A program made the translations under genes and the position numbers. The notes beneath the pieces were generated by a model. It saw nothing but the letters and a program-made list of their open reading frames with translations, was not told the DNA's origin and searched no databases. DNA of 23,206 nucleotides, from contig DMES01000068.1 in assembly GCA_003450815.1 (NCBI GenBank), forward strand, positions 1-23,206, given 5' to 3'. This document shows, one piece after another, positions 1 through 8,782 of this stretch. This stretch comes from Elusimicrobiota bacterium. Its GTDB lineage: Bacteria; Elusimicrobiota; Elusimicrobia; Elusimicrobiales; UBA9959. Numbering within the stretch: position 1 is the stretch's first letter; each line of letters starts with the position of its first letter.

Positions 1-3000
1 GCGTTATTGGCCGCATTGCGCCTTAGATACTGGCTGGCGCCGGTTGCAGCCAGGGCGCTCACAGGACTACCGCCAAACAGCACGCCAGAAAGAGTGGAGC
101 CGGTACCAGTGCCGCCCTGCGCTACCGTAACCGGTGTATTAGTTGTAAGGATTATGGCATCCGCATCAGGCAGGATAAAGGTTTTTGCGCTGGTCGTCGG
201 CCCGGTAAAAGCAGTAAAGCCATTTGCCGTTCCGCCGTTAGCCGAACCCAGAATGCCGCTTATATCCGCCGTGAGTGACACCGCAGAGTAGGCGGGCTGG
301 CCGGCCGCGTTGCCATGCAGCACCGTGGTGGCCGTGCCTGCAGCTCCCTGCACTATGGCCAGACCATTGGAAACCATAATAGTTGAACTGACCGATAGGG
401 CGGCTAAGGAATTGGTGCCGCCTTTGCTGACAGGCAGAGTACCGGTAACTGCAGCCCCGGCCAGATCAGCCGCCGTATGGACATGATCTCTTCTTGCCGC
501 AACGGTAGCTGAACCTGCGGCAGCTGTGCCGAGCGCGGCCGGAACTGTGGCGTCAAACAGCGCCAGTGTTGCGTCGGTGCGCACATAAGTGGAAGCGGCG
601 CCGGCGCCGTTAGCTGTTCCAAGCGCAAGTCCGGGAGCCCCTCCCAGATTAGGCATATCACCAGCCACAAAAGAGGAAAATTCATATGCGTTATCGCCCG
701 CATTGCGCCTTAGATACTGGCTGGCGCCGCTTGAAGCAAGGGCGGACAGCGGACTGCCGCCAAGCAGCACGCCTGAAAGCGTGGCGCCGGTGCCGGTGCC
801 ACCCTGCGCCACCGTAACAAGGTCGTTCGTCGTCAGTATAGCGGCGTTTGCGTCAGGCAGGGTGAAAGTCTTTGCGCTGGTTGTCGGCCCGCTGAACGCC
901 GTAAACCCATTTGCTGTGCCGCCGTTGGCCGAACCCAGAATGCCGCTTACATCCGCAGTAAGCGAAACCGCTGAGTAGGCGGGTTGCCCGGCTGTGTTGC
1001 CGTGCAGCACAGTGGTGGCTGTGCCGGCCGCTCCCTGCACTATGGCCAGACCGTTGGACACCATTATAGTTGAACTGACAGACAGGGCGGCGGAGGAATT
1101 GGTGCCGCCTTTGCTGACAGGCAGAGTACCGGCGGTGGCGGCCCCTGCAAGATCCGCTGCCGGATGGACATGGTCCCTTCGCGCCGCAACGGTAGCTGAA
1201 CCTGCGGCAGCCGTGCCGTGTGCGGCCGGGACTGTCGCGTCAAACATCGCCAGTGTTGCGTCGGTGCGCACATAAGTGGCATCGGAACCGGCCCCGTTCG
1301 CTGTTCCAAGCGTAAGTCCGGGAGTCCCTCCCAAATCAGGTGTATCGCCGGCCACAAAAGCGGCAAATTCATAAGCATTATTGGCAGCATTGCGCCTTAG
1401 ATACTGGCTGGCCCCGCTTGAGGCCAGGGCGGAAAGCGGGCTGCCGCCAAGCAGCACGCCTGAAAGCGTGGCGCCGGTGCCGGTGCCACCCTGCGCCACA
1501 GTAACAAGGTCGTTCGTCGTAAGTATAGCGGCGTTTGCGTCAGGCAGTGTGAAAGTCTTAGCGCTGGTTGTTGGCCCGCTGAACGCCGTAAACCCATTTG
1601 CTGTGCCGCCGTTGGCCGAACCCAGAATACCGCTTACATCCGCCGTAAGCGAAACCGCGGAGTAGGCGGGTTGCCCGTCCGCGTTGCCATGCAGCACCGT
1701 GGTGACTGTACCGGCCGCTCCCTGCACTATGGCTACGCCGTTAGACACCATTATAGTTGAACTGACCGACAGGGCGGCGGAGGAATTGGTGCCGCCTTTG
1801 CTGACAGGCAGAGTACCGGCGGTGGCGGCCCCTGCAAGATCCGCTGCCGGATGAATATGATCTCTTCGCGCCGCGACAGCGGCAGAGCCGGCGGCCTCAG
1901 CGCCTAGCGCGGCAGGGACTGTGGCGTCAAACAGCGCCAGTGTTGCGTCGGTGCGCACATAAGTGGAAGCGGCGCCGGCGCCGTTAGCTGTTCCAAGCGT
2001 AAGTCCGGGAGCCCCTCCCAGATTAGGTATATCACCGGCCACGAAAGAGGAAAATTCATATGCGTTATCGCCCGCATTGCGCCTTAGATACTGGCTGGCC
2101 CCGCTTGAGGCCAGGGCGGAAAGCGAGCTGCCGCCAAGCAGCACGCCTGAAAGCGTGGCGCCGGTGCCGGTGCCGCCCTGCGCCACCGTAACAAGGTCGT
2201 TCGTAGTCAGTATAGCGGCGTTTGCGTCAGGCAAAGTAAAGGTCTTCGCGCTGGTTATCGGCCCGCTGAAAGCGGTAAACCCATTTGCTGTGCCGCCGTT
2301 GGCCGAACCCAGAATGCCGCTTACATCCGCAGTAAGCGAAACCGCGGAGTAGGCGGGTTGCCCGTCCGCGTTGCCATGCAGCACCGTGGTGACTGTACCG
2401 GCCGCTCCCTGCACTATGGCTATACCGTTAGACACCATGATAGTTGAACTGACCGAAAGAGCGGCGGAGGAATTGGTGCCGCCTTTGCTGACAGGCAGAG
2501 TACCGGCGGTGGCGGCCCCTGCAAGATCCGCTGCCGGATGAATATGATCTCTTCGCGCCGCGACAGCGGCAGAGCCGGCGGCCTCAGCGCCTAGCGCGGC
2601 CGGAGCTGTGGCGTCAAACATCGCCAGTGTTGCGTCGGTGCGCACATAAGTGGAAGCGGCGCCGGCGCCGTTCGCGGTTCCAAGCGTAAGTCCGGGAGCC
2701 CCTCCCAGATTAGGTATATCGCCGGCCACGAAAGAGGAAAATTCATATGCGTTATCGCCCGCATTGCGCCTTAGATACTGGCTGGCCCCGCTTGAGGCCA
2801 GGGCGGAAAGCGGGCTGCCGCCAAGCAGCACGCCTGAAAGCGTGGCGCCGGTGCCGGTGCCGCCCTGCGCCACCGTAACCGGGGTATTAGTTGTAAGAAT
2901 GATGGCATCCGCATCAGGCAGGATGTAAGTTTTAGCGCTGGTTGTCGGCCCGCTGAAAGCGGTAAACCCATTTGCTGTGCCGCCGTTGGCCGAACCCAGA

Positions 3001-3010
3001 ATGCCGCTGA
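1..3010 (-). repeat. 687-bp tandem coding repeat, four full copies plus a partial
   Basis: The block GCCGAACCCAGAAT starts at 241, 928, 1615, 2302 and 2989, exactly 687 bp apart, so the period is 229 codons and the frame is kept. Homology begins near 3010 and continues past base 1, so the total copy number is unknown. Copies are close but mosaic. The outer units (2989 side and 1-240) encode a DADAIILTTNTPVTV-type segment, while the three inner ones encode DANAAILTTNDLVTV. The RRDHIHP-proximal segment shows a different pairing of copies. Confidence 0.95.
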
Positions 3011-5612
3011 CATGTGTGATTAAACCTATCTTTCCATATGAGGGCGCAACACCCGCTCCGCCGGAAACTAAAGCATTGCCTGCTGCGGCATCCGCCAATT
3101 TGGATAATGTCCCGGCCGCTGAAGCATAAAGCATATCGCCCACAGTATATCCGGTAAGCCCGGTGCCGCCGTAAGGCGCGGAAATAGCGTCGCCGTTCCA
3201 GGCAGTATTGGATAAAACACCGGCATTATTTATGCGCTGGGTTCCGCCGGTCATAATATTGCCGGAAGCATTGATATCCCCGGTTACATCCAACTGATAG
3301 GCGGGCGGCGTGTCGCTGCCGATCCTGGTCATTGCAACGGGCGCGCCGGCGGTAGAAAGGTACACATTGCCTGAAGCGGTTACAGCGGTGAAATAGTCAA
3401 TGGCAGACGACCGCTTTATAATGCCTCCATCCAGAACCAGATTTCCGCCCACAACAAGATTGGCGCCCCCAAGATACGAGGAAATGCCCTGCGGGCTGCC
3501 GATCACCAGCGCGCCGCCTTTAACATTTAATTTCCCCGTGGGGGTCAGCGTGCCCACTCCCACATTGCCGCCGCTGTTTATTATCAAGCCGTCAACATTG
3601 CCGGATTTTAATATAACGCTGCCGCTGCCGTTGTTGTCGGAATCCGCCTGGACAATAGCGTCGGTATTGACCGAGATACCGGAAGCGGAACCCACACCGG
3701 CGGAGAACATTTTTGAGCCATTGGGGAAAATTATGCCTGCGGTTGGATCGGCGGCGCTGGACACCCTTATACTGCCGTCCACTGTTAATTTGTTGTCCGG
3801 GTTCGCCGTGCCTATACCCACATTCCCCGTGAAAGAACTCATGAATATTGCGGGCGTGGTGCCGTAGCCGGTGGAAATCCATACCACATTGTTCTGCATG
3901 CGCCAATACACATCGTCAACCAGCATTTTTGTCTGCCCGGCGCCGCTGCCGACGGTCAAAGCAAGACCCTGGGGATTTATGGCGCGCTGGGTTTCCAGGC
4001 TGGCGACGCGGCTGGCCCCTCGGTAAAAATAAATTTGTGCATCAGCGTTGGAGCCGCCCACAATATACGCCAGGGCGTTATCTGCGGAAAAGATGGGGTC
4101 CTTGTCGCCTATCTGCAGATATTTAGAGCCGGAAAAATTAAAATTAGCCATACCCAGGCCTACTCGGTTGGCGGCTATAATATCGCTTGAAACCACAACC
4201 TGCTTCTGAAAAGTGTTCTGGCCGGAAAAGACATTATCAGAAGCTAAATAGGCCGGCAAGCCCGCCATAGAGCCGATGCCGCCGGTAACCTGCAATGTGC
4301 CGTAAATAACGGTGGAGGAGAGAAAAACCTGGTTGCCAAGTCCTGAATTTGCGGTAAAATCACCGTTTACTCCGACATTACCCGAAAAAGAGGCTGTAGC
4401 CGCTATAATACCGGAATCGGCGCGCACACTGCCGCGCACATGCAGCTTTTCCCTGGGCGCGCCGGTGCCTATGCCGACATTATATGAGTTGGTCTGCTGC
4501 AGCAGGAGATCATAACCGTTCTCGGCCCGCACCTCGTTGGGAAGCTCCGTCCAGTTTAAGTAATTCCCGATTGAAACTCTTGCGCCGCGCACCCCGGTAT
4601 TGGACGCGATATCCGAAGCCGAATGCAGGCTTACAGCCGGGTCCTGCAGGCCTATGCCTATATTGCCGTTTGAATGGACGCGAAGGCGCTCCGCACCCCC
4701 GGAGACGAGCGCTATAACATTGTCGGTTGAACCTATTGATACATACTCTGAATTCCTGCCGGTTACGCTGTCTCCCTCCACAAGCAGGTTCCCCTTGACG
4801 TTAACCTCTCCGTCGTCACGATCGTAAATTCCCTCATTGCCCACATATAAGCTTCCGTCCACATCCAGTTTGCCGAGCGGGGCGGCGATGCCTATCCCCA
4901 TCTTGCCATCGCTGGTAATGCGGGCGAGTTCTACTGCGGGTGTGTTGAAGATGATATCTCCGGCCGCAATATTTCCAACCCGGATCACCGCATTATCATT
5001 CGCGGCAATTCCGCTGGCTGAGCCTATATTGGCCGATGGCATAAAAGAGTTGTCAGGGAAAGTAATACCATCGCCCGATGTAAGCAGTTTAATGCCACCC
5101 TTTACGGTCAATTTAGCGCTAGCGCTGGGAGAGTTAGTTCCTATCCCCACCCTGGAGTATGAGGTTGTGGCCAACAGCACCTGGTAGGCTGCCGTAAAGG
5201 TGGAAACGCCAAGATCCGCGCCGTCTTCAAGTTTCTTTGCCACCATTGCGTAAGCCACACTGCTAAGCGGTTCGCGGGGGGAAAGAGTCTCGCTTTCCAC
5301 CTGCACTTCAAGATAAAGTGTCCCGACATTTGAAAAAGTATCCCAGGAGGGTGTGATGTTGGCGCTGAAAATGCCCTGTGCCGCGTTAACAATTACCTCG
5401 GAGCTGGTAGCCCAGACGGGAGTGCCGCCTGTTGCAGTACTATAAATTTTGAAGTTAAGATGTACCAGGCCGGTTATGGGGCTATTGTCGCGTTCAAGAC
5501 GCCCCTGATAATTTATGGAACCGGGCACGGCGCCTTTTTTTATTTCCCCCGCCGTAGAAACTATATGCAGCGCGAACAGGGCGAGTATTGCAAGCGGCAA
5601 TTTTTTTATCAT
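1..5612 (-). CDS. Giant secreted tail-fibre-like repeat protein (3' end outside window)
   Basis: The frame opens at ATG 5612-5610 and runs without a stop to base 1, so at least 1870 residues are present and the C-terminus is missing. Residues 1-22 form a signal peptide (MIKKLPLAILALFALHIVST). Residues about 28-125 match a known N-terminal module of secreted repeat proteins (PGSINYQGRL, then TLYLEVQVE and LSPREPLSSVAYA). VGIGT..P..KL.V-type repeats follow near residues 156, 240, 320, 380, 600 and 685, as in proteins that often end in a tail-fibre/S74 chaperone domain. A GGTGLTGYTVGDMLYAS segment leads into a 229-residue tandem array from about residue 868 to the edge. Each array unit has GGTGTG, YLRRNA and RRDHIHP motifs; HxH motifs are known in phage tail fibres. 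The role is probably extracellular adhesin or surface fibre (inference). It lies 57 bp downstream of the 5670-6209 gene, likely in one transcript. Confidence 0.88.
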   Translation of the reverse strand, partial: MIKKLPLAILALFALHIVSTAGEIKKGAVPGSINYQGRLERDNSPITGLVHLNFKIYSTATGGTPVWATSSEVIVNAAQGIFSANITPSWDTFSNVGTLYLEVQVESETLSPREPLSSVAYAMVAKKLEDGADLGVSTFTAAYQVLLATTSYSRVGIGTNSPSASAKLTVKGGIKLLTSGDGITFPDNSFMPSANIGSASGIAANDNAVIRVGNIAAGDIIFNTPAVELARITSDGKMGIGIAAPLGKLDVDGSLYVGNEGIYDRDDGEVNVKGNLLVEGDSVTGRNSEYVSIGSTDNVIALVSGGAERLRVHSNGNIGIGLQDPAVSLHSASDIASNTGVRGARVSIGNYLNWTELPNEVRAENGYDLLLQQTNSYNVGIGTGAPREKLHVRGSVRADSGIIAATASFSGNVGVNGDFTANSGLGNQVFLSSTVIYGTLQVTGGIGSMAGLPAYLASDNVFSGQNTFQKQVVVSSDIIAANRVGLGMANFNFSGSKYLQIGDKDPIFSADNALAYIVGGSNADAQIYFYRGASRVASLETQRAINPQGLALTVGSGAGQTKMLVDDVYWRMQNNVVWISTGYGTTPAIFMSSFTGNVGIGTANPDNKLTVDGSIRVSSAADPTAGIIFPNGSKMFSAGVGSASGISVNTDAIVQADSDNNGSGSVILKSGNVDGLIINSGGNVGVGTLTPTGKLNVKGGALVIGSPQGISSYLGGANLVVGGNLVLDGGIIKRSSAIDYFTAVTASGNVYLSTAGAPVAMTRIGSDTPPAYQLDVTGDINASGNIMTGGTQRINNAGVLSNTAWNGDAISAPYGGTGLTGYTVGDMLYASAAGTLSKLADAAAGNALVSGGAGVAPSYGKIGLITHVSGILGSANGGTANGFTAFSGPTTSAKTYILPDADAIILTTNTPVTVAQGGTGTGATLSGVLLGGSPLSALASSGASQYLRRNAGDNAYEFSSFVAGDIPNLGGAPGLTLGTANGAGAASTYVRTDATLAMFDATAPAALGAEAAGSAAVAARRDHIHPAADLAGAATAGTLPVSKGGTNSSAALSVSSTIMVSNGIAIVQGAAGTVTTVLHGNADGQPAYSAVSLTADVSGILGSANGGTANGFTAFSGPITSAKTFTLPDANAAILTTNDLVTVAQGGTGTGATLSGVLLGGSSLSALASSGASQYLRRNAGDNAYEFSSFVAGDIPNLGGAPGLTLGTANGAGAASTYVRTDATLALFDATVPAALGAEAAGSAAVAARRDHIHPAADLAGAATAGTLPVSKGGTNSSAALSVSSTIMVSNGVAIVQGAAGTVTTVLHGNADGQPAYSAVSLTADVSGILGSANGGTANGFTAFSGPTTSAKTFTLPDANAAILTTNDLVTVAQGGTGTGATLSGVLLGGSPLSALASSGASQYLRRNAANNAYEFAAFVAGDTPDLGGTPGLTLGTANGAGSDATYVRTDATLAMFDATVPAAHGTAAAGSATVAARRDHVHPAADLAGAATAGTLPVSKGGTNSSAALSVSSTIMVSNGLAIVQGAAGTATTVLHGNTAGQPAYSAVSLTADVSGILGSANGGTANGFTAFSGPTTSAKTFTLPDANAAILTTNDLVTVAQGGTGTGATLSGVLLGGSPLSALASSGASQYLRRNAGDNAYEFSSFVAGDMPNLGGAPGLALGTANGAGAASTYVRTDATLALFDATVPAALGTAAAGSATVAARRDHVHTAADLAGAAVTGTLPVSKGGTNSLAALSVSSTIMVSNGLAIVQGAAGTATTVLHGNAAGQPAYSAVSLTADISGILGSANGGTANGFTAFTGPTTSAKTFILPDADAIILTTNTPVTVAQGGTGTGSTLSGVLFGGSPVSALAATGASQYLRRNAANN

Positions 5613-5669
5613 AATATATCCCGTGAAACCCCTTTATTGAATAGCGCTGAAGCTCTGAGGTTTGAGAAG

Positions 5670-6209
5670 CTACCTTACCAGAACCAGCTCACCCTTTTTT
5701 GAAGTCCCTCCGCCTTTTATCAGGTAAATGTAAAGTCCGCTTGCCACATTGGAACCATTACTGTTTTTTAGATCCCAGCCTATGGTGTCCAGATTATCGC
5801 TTTTGTTAATGCGTTTTACTAATTCGCCGGAGATGGTGTAAATATAAATTTCGGCGCTGAGCGTCAGGCGGGTAAAAGTAATTGAAGCGCAGTTATCATT
5901 GATGTCGCAGGGATTCGGATAAGCATGCGCGGTGGACACATTCTGCTGGGAAGAGGTCCAGGAATTTACCGGCCCCCAGTATATAGAGTAGCCTCCGCCG
6001 GAAAGCGAACTGCTGCCGCCCAGCTGGCCTGTGGTCCCTAAAAGAGAATAGCCCCCCCCCGTTTTAGGGGCGCTATTCCCAACCATCGTCTGCTCGCTTA
6101 CCGGAATGACGTAAGAATTTGACCTGATCAAAGCCCCTGTCAGCCCATAGAGGGACGACATGGCCGCAAAAAGCGCCAGCCGGTAAAAGAGCCCCGCGTA
6201 TTTACGCAT
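5670..6209 (-). CDS. Secreted protein with FlgD/T9SS-like C-terminal domain
   Basis: 179 residues. An N-terminal hydrophobic segment (residues about 7-27) looks like a signal peptide. The middle is Gly/Ser-rich (GGGYSLLGTTGQLGGSSS, then GGGYSIYWG). Residues about 95-179 form a C-terminal beta domain: AYPNPCD, an ITFTRL strand, IYTISGELV, a WDLKNSNGSNVASGLYIY turn and a KKGELVLVR end. This pattern is typical of FlgD-Ig/Por-secretion-tail domains, which in Bacteroidota mark type IX secretion cargo; here it could equally be a plain surface-anchoring domain. It begins 59 bp from the divergent GT9 gene and ends 57 bp before the giant repeat protein, so the two probably form an operon. The biological role is unknown. 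Confidence 0.8.
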   Translation of the reverse strand: MRKYAGLFYRLALFAAMSSLYGLTGALIRSNSYVIPVSEQTMVGNSAPKTGGGYSLLGTTGQLGGSSSLSGGGYSIYWGPVNSWTSSQQNVSTAHAYPNPCDINDNCASITFTRLTLSAEIYIYTISGELVKRINKSDNLDTIGWDLKNSNGSNVASGLYIYLIKGGGTSKKGELVLVR

Positions 6210-6256
6210 ATTTTTTCCGCAGTTCTATCCTATCCACCTAAACGGCCTCTAAATGA

Positions 6257-6262
6257 TATAAT
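6257..6262 (+). promoter_or_regulatory. Candidate -10 box, GT9 operon
   Basis: A perfect TATAAT sits six bases before TTG 6269, the first possible start of the GT9 gene. No convincing -35 hexamer is visible 16-18 bp upstream and no Shine-Dalgarno precedes the gene, so a leaderless or near-leaderless transcript is possible. Confidence 0.4.
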
Positions 6263-6268
6263 TTTTAC

Positions 6269-7870
6269 TTGATAATGGAAATACCTACGGAGAGCCCGAA
6301 AATTCTGGTTATCAGGATGTCGTCTTTGGGAGATATCATACTGACGGCGCCTGTGCTGCGCAATCTTAAACACAGATGGCCGCAATCCTGCATAAACCTG
6401 CTGGTGAAACCGCAGTTCGCCGCCGCGGCCTCCCACAGCGCCTATCTTTCGGAGGTGGTTAAATTCCAGGGATTTTTTAAAACAGCCCGGGCGCTTAACT
6501 CTGCCGGCTACGATCTTATAATTGACCTCCACTCCACCCTGCGCAGCCGCCTGCTTTCCGCCCTGCTAAAGGCGCCGTTAAAAATACGCTATCGTAAAGA
6601 TTCACTGGCCCGAAAGCTATTCGTCAATTTCAGAGTGCCAAGCCCGGCGCTTGAAAAGCACACGCTTGAGCGTTACCTTGAAATATTTGGCCGCCTTGGC
6701 GTGCCGGTGAACCATACGGGTCCACTTCCTGGAGACTGGAATATTTACGGAAAAACGGCAGGCAGAGATAAAGAGGCAGGCAAAGCAGCTGCAAATTCTT
6801 CCTCTACCTTCCCCGCGCTTTCACCTCTACCTGCCGTTGGAACCGCGCCAATAAAATTTTGCGTTTTCCAAAGCGCTTTTTTGGGCGACTGCGTACTGAC
6901 ACTGCCGCTTTTAAAAAAACTCAAAGAAATAAAGCCGGACGCATACATAACGGTCCTTACACGGCCTGAAACCGCCGGGCTGTTTTCGGCTTCCGGCCTT
7001 TGCTCAGAAGTGATTACCGACAACAAAAAAACAACATCCTCCCCGGCGGGGGAATTTTTTCGCCTGGCCCGGGAGCTAAAAAAAAGAAAGTTTGACGCCG
7101 CCATCATTCCGCACCGCTCACTTAGAACCGCGCTGCTCGCCTGGGCGGCGGGGATACCGCTTCGCTCGGGCTTTTTCACAAGCGCGGGAAGCTTCCTCTT
7201 TACTCATAAATCGCATTTTTCCTGGCTTATGCACGACGCGGAACGCAATCTTACCCTTTTATCCCCGCTAGCGGACGGCCTCCCTCCGGCGGCCCCGGCA
7301 ATGCCCGCGCCGCCATGCCTGCCCGCTCCGGAGGCCGGAACCCTTGAAAAGTTCGCCCCCGGCGAGAAAATCACGATCGGCATTAACGCGGGGTCGGCCT
7401 GGTTTACCAAGCGCTGGCCGAAGGAGCGCTGGGCTGCGCTGGTCAGAAAACTGGCTCTTAAGCACGGCTCGCGTATATTACTGGCTGGCGGTCCTGGAGA
7501 AGCCGCCTGGAACGGCGAAATAGCCCGTATGGCCGGAGAAGAAAACTGTCTTAACCTTACCGGGAAAACCGGCATTGGAGAACTTATGGGCCTGATAGCC
7601 GGGCTTAAACTTTTTATCACCAACGATTCCGGCCCTATGCATATAGCGGCGGCGCTTGGAGTGCCTGTGGCCGCGGTATTCGGCCCAACTACCAGAGAGC
7701 TTGGTTTTTTTCCCTGCGGGGAAAGAACGGAAGTTATTGAAACGCCGCTCAAATGCCGCCCCTGCGCGCTGCACGGCTCCAAAAAATGCCCGCGCGGGCA
7801 TTTTTTGTGTATGAGGCTCATAACGGCGGACAGAGTATTTGAGGCGGCAGAAAGACTGTATAAAGCATGA
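6269..7870 (+). CDS. Fused GT9 heptosyltransferase (extra N-terminal half plus full enzyme)
   Basis: 533 residues, against about 340-360 for one GT9 enzyme. Residues about 10-158 are a GT9 N-terminal (acceptor-side) domain (ILVIRMSSLGDIILTAPVL, then YDLIIDLHSTLRS) with no donor-binding domain of its own. A low-complexity linker (about 160-193) follows. Residues about 194-533 are a complete GT9: FQSAFLGDCVLTLPLL, INAGSAWFTKRWP, the nucleotide-sugar motif TNDSGPMHIAAALG (451-464) and a Cys cluster CRPCALHGSKKCP (496-508) typical of heptosyltransferase II relatives. It should act at the inner membrane, adding heptose to the LPS core. The start is either TTG 6269 or ATG 6275; neither has a ribosome site. 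It is divergent from the secreted-protein pair. A dyad in the linker suggests fusion of two tandem genes. Confidence 0.87.
   Translation: MIMEIPTESPKILVIRMSSLGDIILTAPVLRNLKHRWPQSCINLLVKPQFAAAASHSAYLSEVVKFQGFFKTARALNSAGYDLIIDLHSTLRSRLLSALLKAPLKIRYRKDSLARKLFVNFRVPSPALEKHTLERYLEIFGRLGVPVNHTGPLPGDWNIYGKTAGRDKEAGKAAANSSSTFPALSPLPAVGTAPIKFCVFQSAFLGDCVLTLPLLKKLKEIKPDAYITVLTRPETAGLFSASGLCSEVITDNKKTTSSPAGEFFRLARELKKRKFDAAIIPHRSLRTALLAWAAGIPLRSGFFTSAGSFLFTHKSHFSWLMHDAERNLTLLSPLADGLPPAAPAMPAPPCLPAPEAGTLEKFAPGEKITIGINAGSAWFTKRWPKERWAALVRKLALKHGSRILLAGGPGEAAWNGEIARMAGEENCLNLTGKTGIGELMGLIAGLKLFITNDSGPMHIAAALGVPVAAVFGPTTRELGFFPCGERTEVIETPLKCRPCALHGSKKCPRGHFLCMRLITADRVFEAAERLYKA
6754..6838. repeat. Dyad within the GT9 fusion linker
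   Basis: AACGGCAGGCAGAG at 6754-6767 pairs with CTCTACCTGCCGTT at 6825-6838 (13 of 14 positions). The purine-rich left side and pyrimidine-rich right side resemble the word-built intergenic dyads elsewhere in the window, but this one lies in frame inside a coding region. Confidence 0.65.
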
Positions 7871-7879
7871 GTTAATACG

Positions 7880-7914
7880 TTGATTGAAAAATTTGCGGCA
7901 AATTTTTCAATCAA
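7880..7914. repeat. Perfect 16-bp hairpin between GT9 and deacetylase genes
   Basis: TTGATTGAAAAATTTG at 7880-7895 and its exact reverse complement at 7899-7914 leave a 3-base CGG loop. It starts 9 bp after the GT9 stop. It is AT-rich and no T-tract follows, so it is not a classical terminator. It may stabilise the mRNA 3' end or attenuate transcription. Confidence 0.85.
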
Positions 7915-7923
7915 TCACGGAGG

Positions 7924-7955
7924 TCCCAAATCCTCCTTTACCGGAGGATTTGGGA
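7924..7955 (+). promoter_or_regulatory. Perfect 13-bp hairpin enclosing the deacetylase ribosome site
   Basis: TCCCAAATCCTCC (7924-7936) pairs exactly with GGAGGATTTGGGA (7943-7955) across a 6-base loop. The GGAGG at 7943-7947, the nearest Shine-Dalgarno to ATG 7960, is buried in the right arm. A second, free GGAGG lies at 7919-7923. Opening of this stem could set translation of the downstream gene (inference). Confidence 0.7.
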
Positions 7956-7959
7956 AACT

Positions 7960-8775
7960 ATGATAATCCTGATATTTTTAGTTTTGTTTCTGACGGCGGC
8001 CTTTCTAAGCGCCCGCTGGACCTGGTGGCGCAGACAGATGCCGGGGCTTGCGGTGCTGTGCTACCATAAAATAGGGACGCCGCCTTCCGGGTCAAAATTA
8101 AAAGAGCTCTGGGTAACGCCCGCTAAATTCCGGAGCCAGGTAAAATACCTGCTTGATAACGGTTATAAAACACTTCTTTTCTCAGAGCTTGACGCGGCCT
8201 GTAAAGGCACGATTTCCCTGCCGGAAAAAGCCGTGGTTATTACTTTTGACGACGGCTACGAGAACAACTATACCCAGGCCTGGCCCATACTCAGGGAACT
8301 GGGGGCGAAAGGAAATATATTCGTGGTCTTCAATACCATAGGCAAGGTAAATATCTGGCATGATCCGTCCTCGGAACCCTGGATAAACATGGCAACGGCT
8401 GAAATGCTGCTGGAAATAAAGAAAAGCGGAGTGATGGAATTAGGCTCCCACACAATGAACCACCCCCGCCTTGAAACACTTGAACCGGAAAATGCAGCCT
8501 GGGAAATGAGGGAATCCAAGCGGCAGCTGGAGGCGCTGTTCGGCGGGGAGATCTGCGCTTTCGCCTACCCTTATGGAAACGGCGCCAGCTCTCCGGCCCT
8601 GCGAGACCAGGCGCTGGCCGCCGGCTACAGCCTTGATTTCAGCTTCACACAGGGGAAAACCCTCTGGCCCTGGAACAGAAAACACGGCCCTTTGGACAGG
8701 CTTTTTATTCGCGGCGATGAAAACATTTTTGACCTGGAGCTGCATCTGTCACGCGGCGCGTCAAGGCTGTTCTAA
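7960..8775 (+). CDS. Membrane-anchored NodB/CE4 polysaccharide deacetylase
   Basis: 271 residues. Residues 2-18 are one hydrophobic segment (signal anchor). The CE4 core follows: motif 1 TFDDGY (95-100, the catalytic base and metal Asp pair), motif 2 SHTMNHP (163-169, the two metal His residues) and motif 3 AYPYGNG (202-208). YHKIG at 35-39 is the usual entry strand. The family removes acetyl groups from N-acetyl sugars in surface glycans using a divalent metal; the substrate here cannot be read from sequence. Its place between two LPS-core glycosyltransferases suggests it trims an LPS or other envelope glycan outside the inner membrane. The start follows the hairpin-embedded GGAGG, with 12 bases of spacing. 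Confidence 0.88.
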   Translation: MIILIFLVLFLTAAFLSARWTWWRRQMPGLAVLCYHKIGTPPSGSKLKELWVTPAKFRSQVKYLLDNGYKTLLFSELDAACKGTISLPEKAVVITFDDGYENNYTQAWPILRELGAKGNIFVVFNTIGKVNIWHDPSSEPWINMATAEMLLEIKKSGVMELGSHTMNHPRLETLEPENAAWEMRESKRQLEALFGGEICAFAYPYGNGASSPALRDQALAAGYSLDFSFTQGKTLWPWNRKHGPLDRLFIRGDENIFDLELHLSRGASRLF

Positions 8776-8782
8776 AAGGATG

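Noticed and set aside
7..2928. Several plus-strand open frames of 60-130 codons (for example 589-978 and 1963-2352), near-identical to each other
   Set aside because: They are antisense shadows of the 687-bp repeat coding on the minus strand; their repetition follows from the array and they lack ribosome sites.
7204..7914. 236-codon minus-strand frame opposite the GT9 gene
   Set aside because: Antisense to strongly conserved GT9 motifs, and its start lies inside the 16-bp hairpin.
7880..7914. Rho-independent terminator after the fused GT9
   Set aside because: The stem is perfect but AT-rich and no U-tract follows on either strand; kept only as a hairpin.
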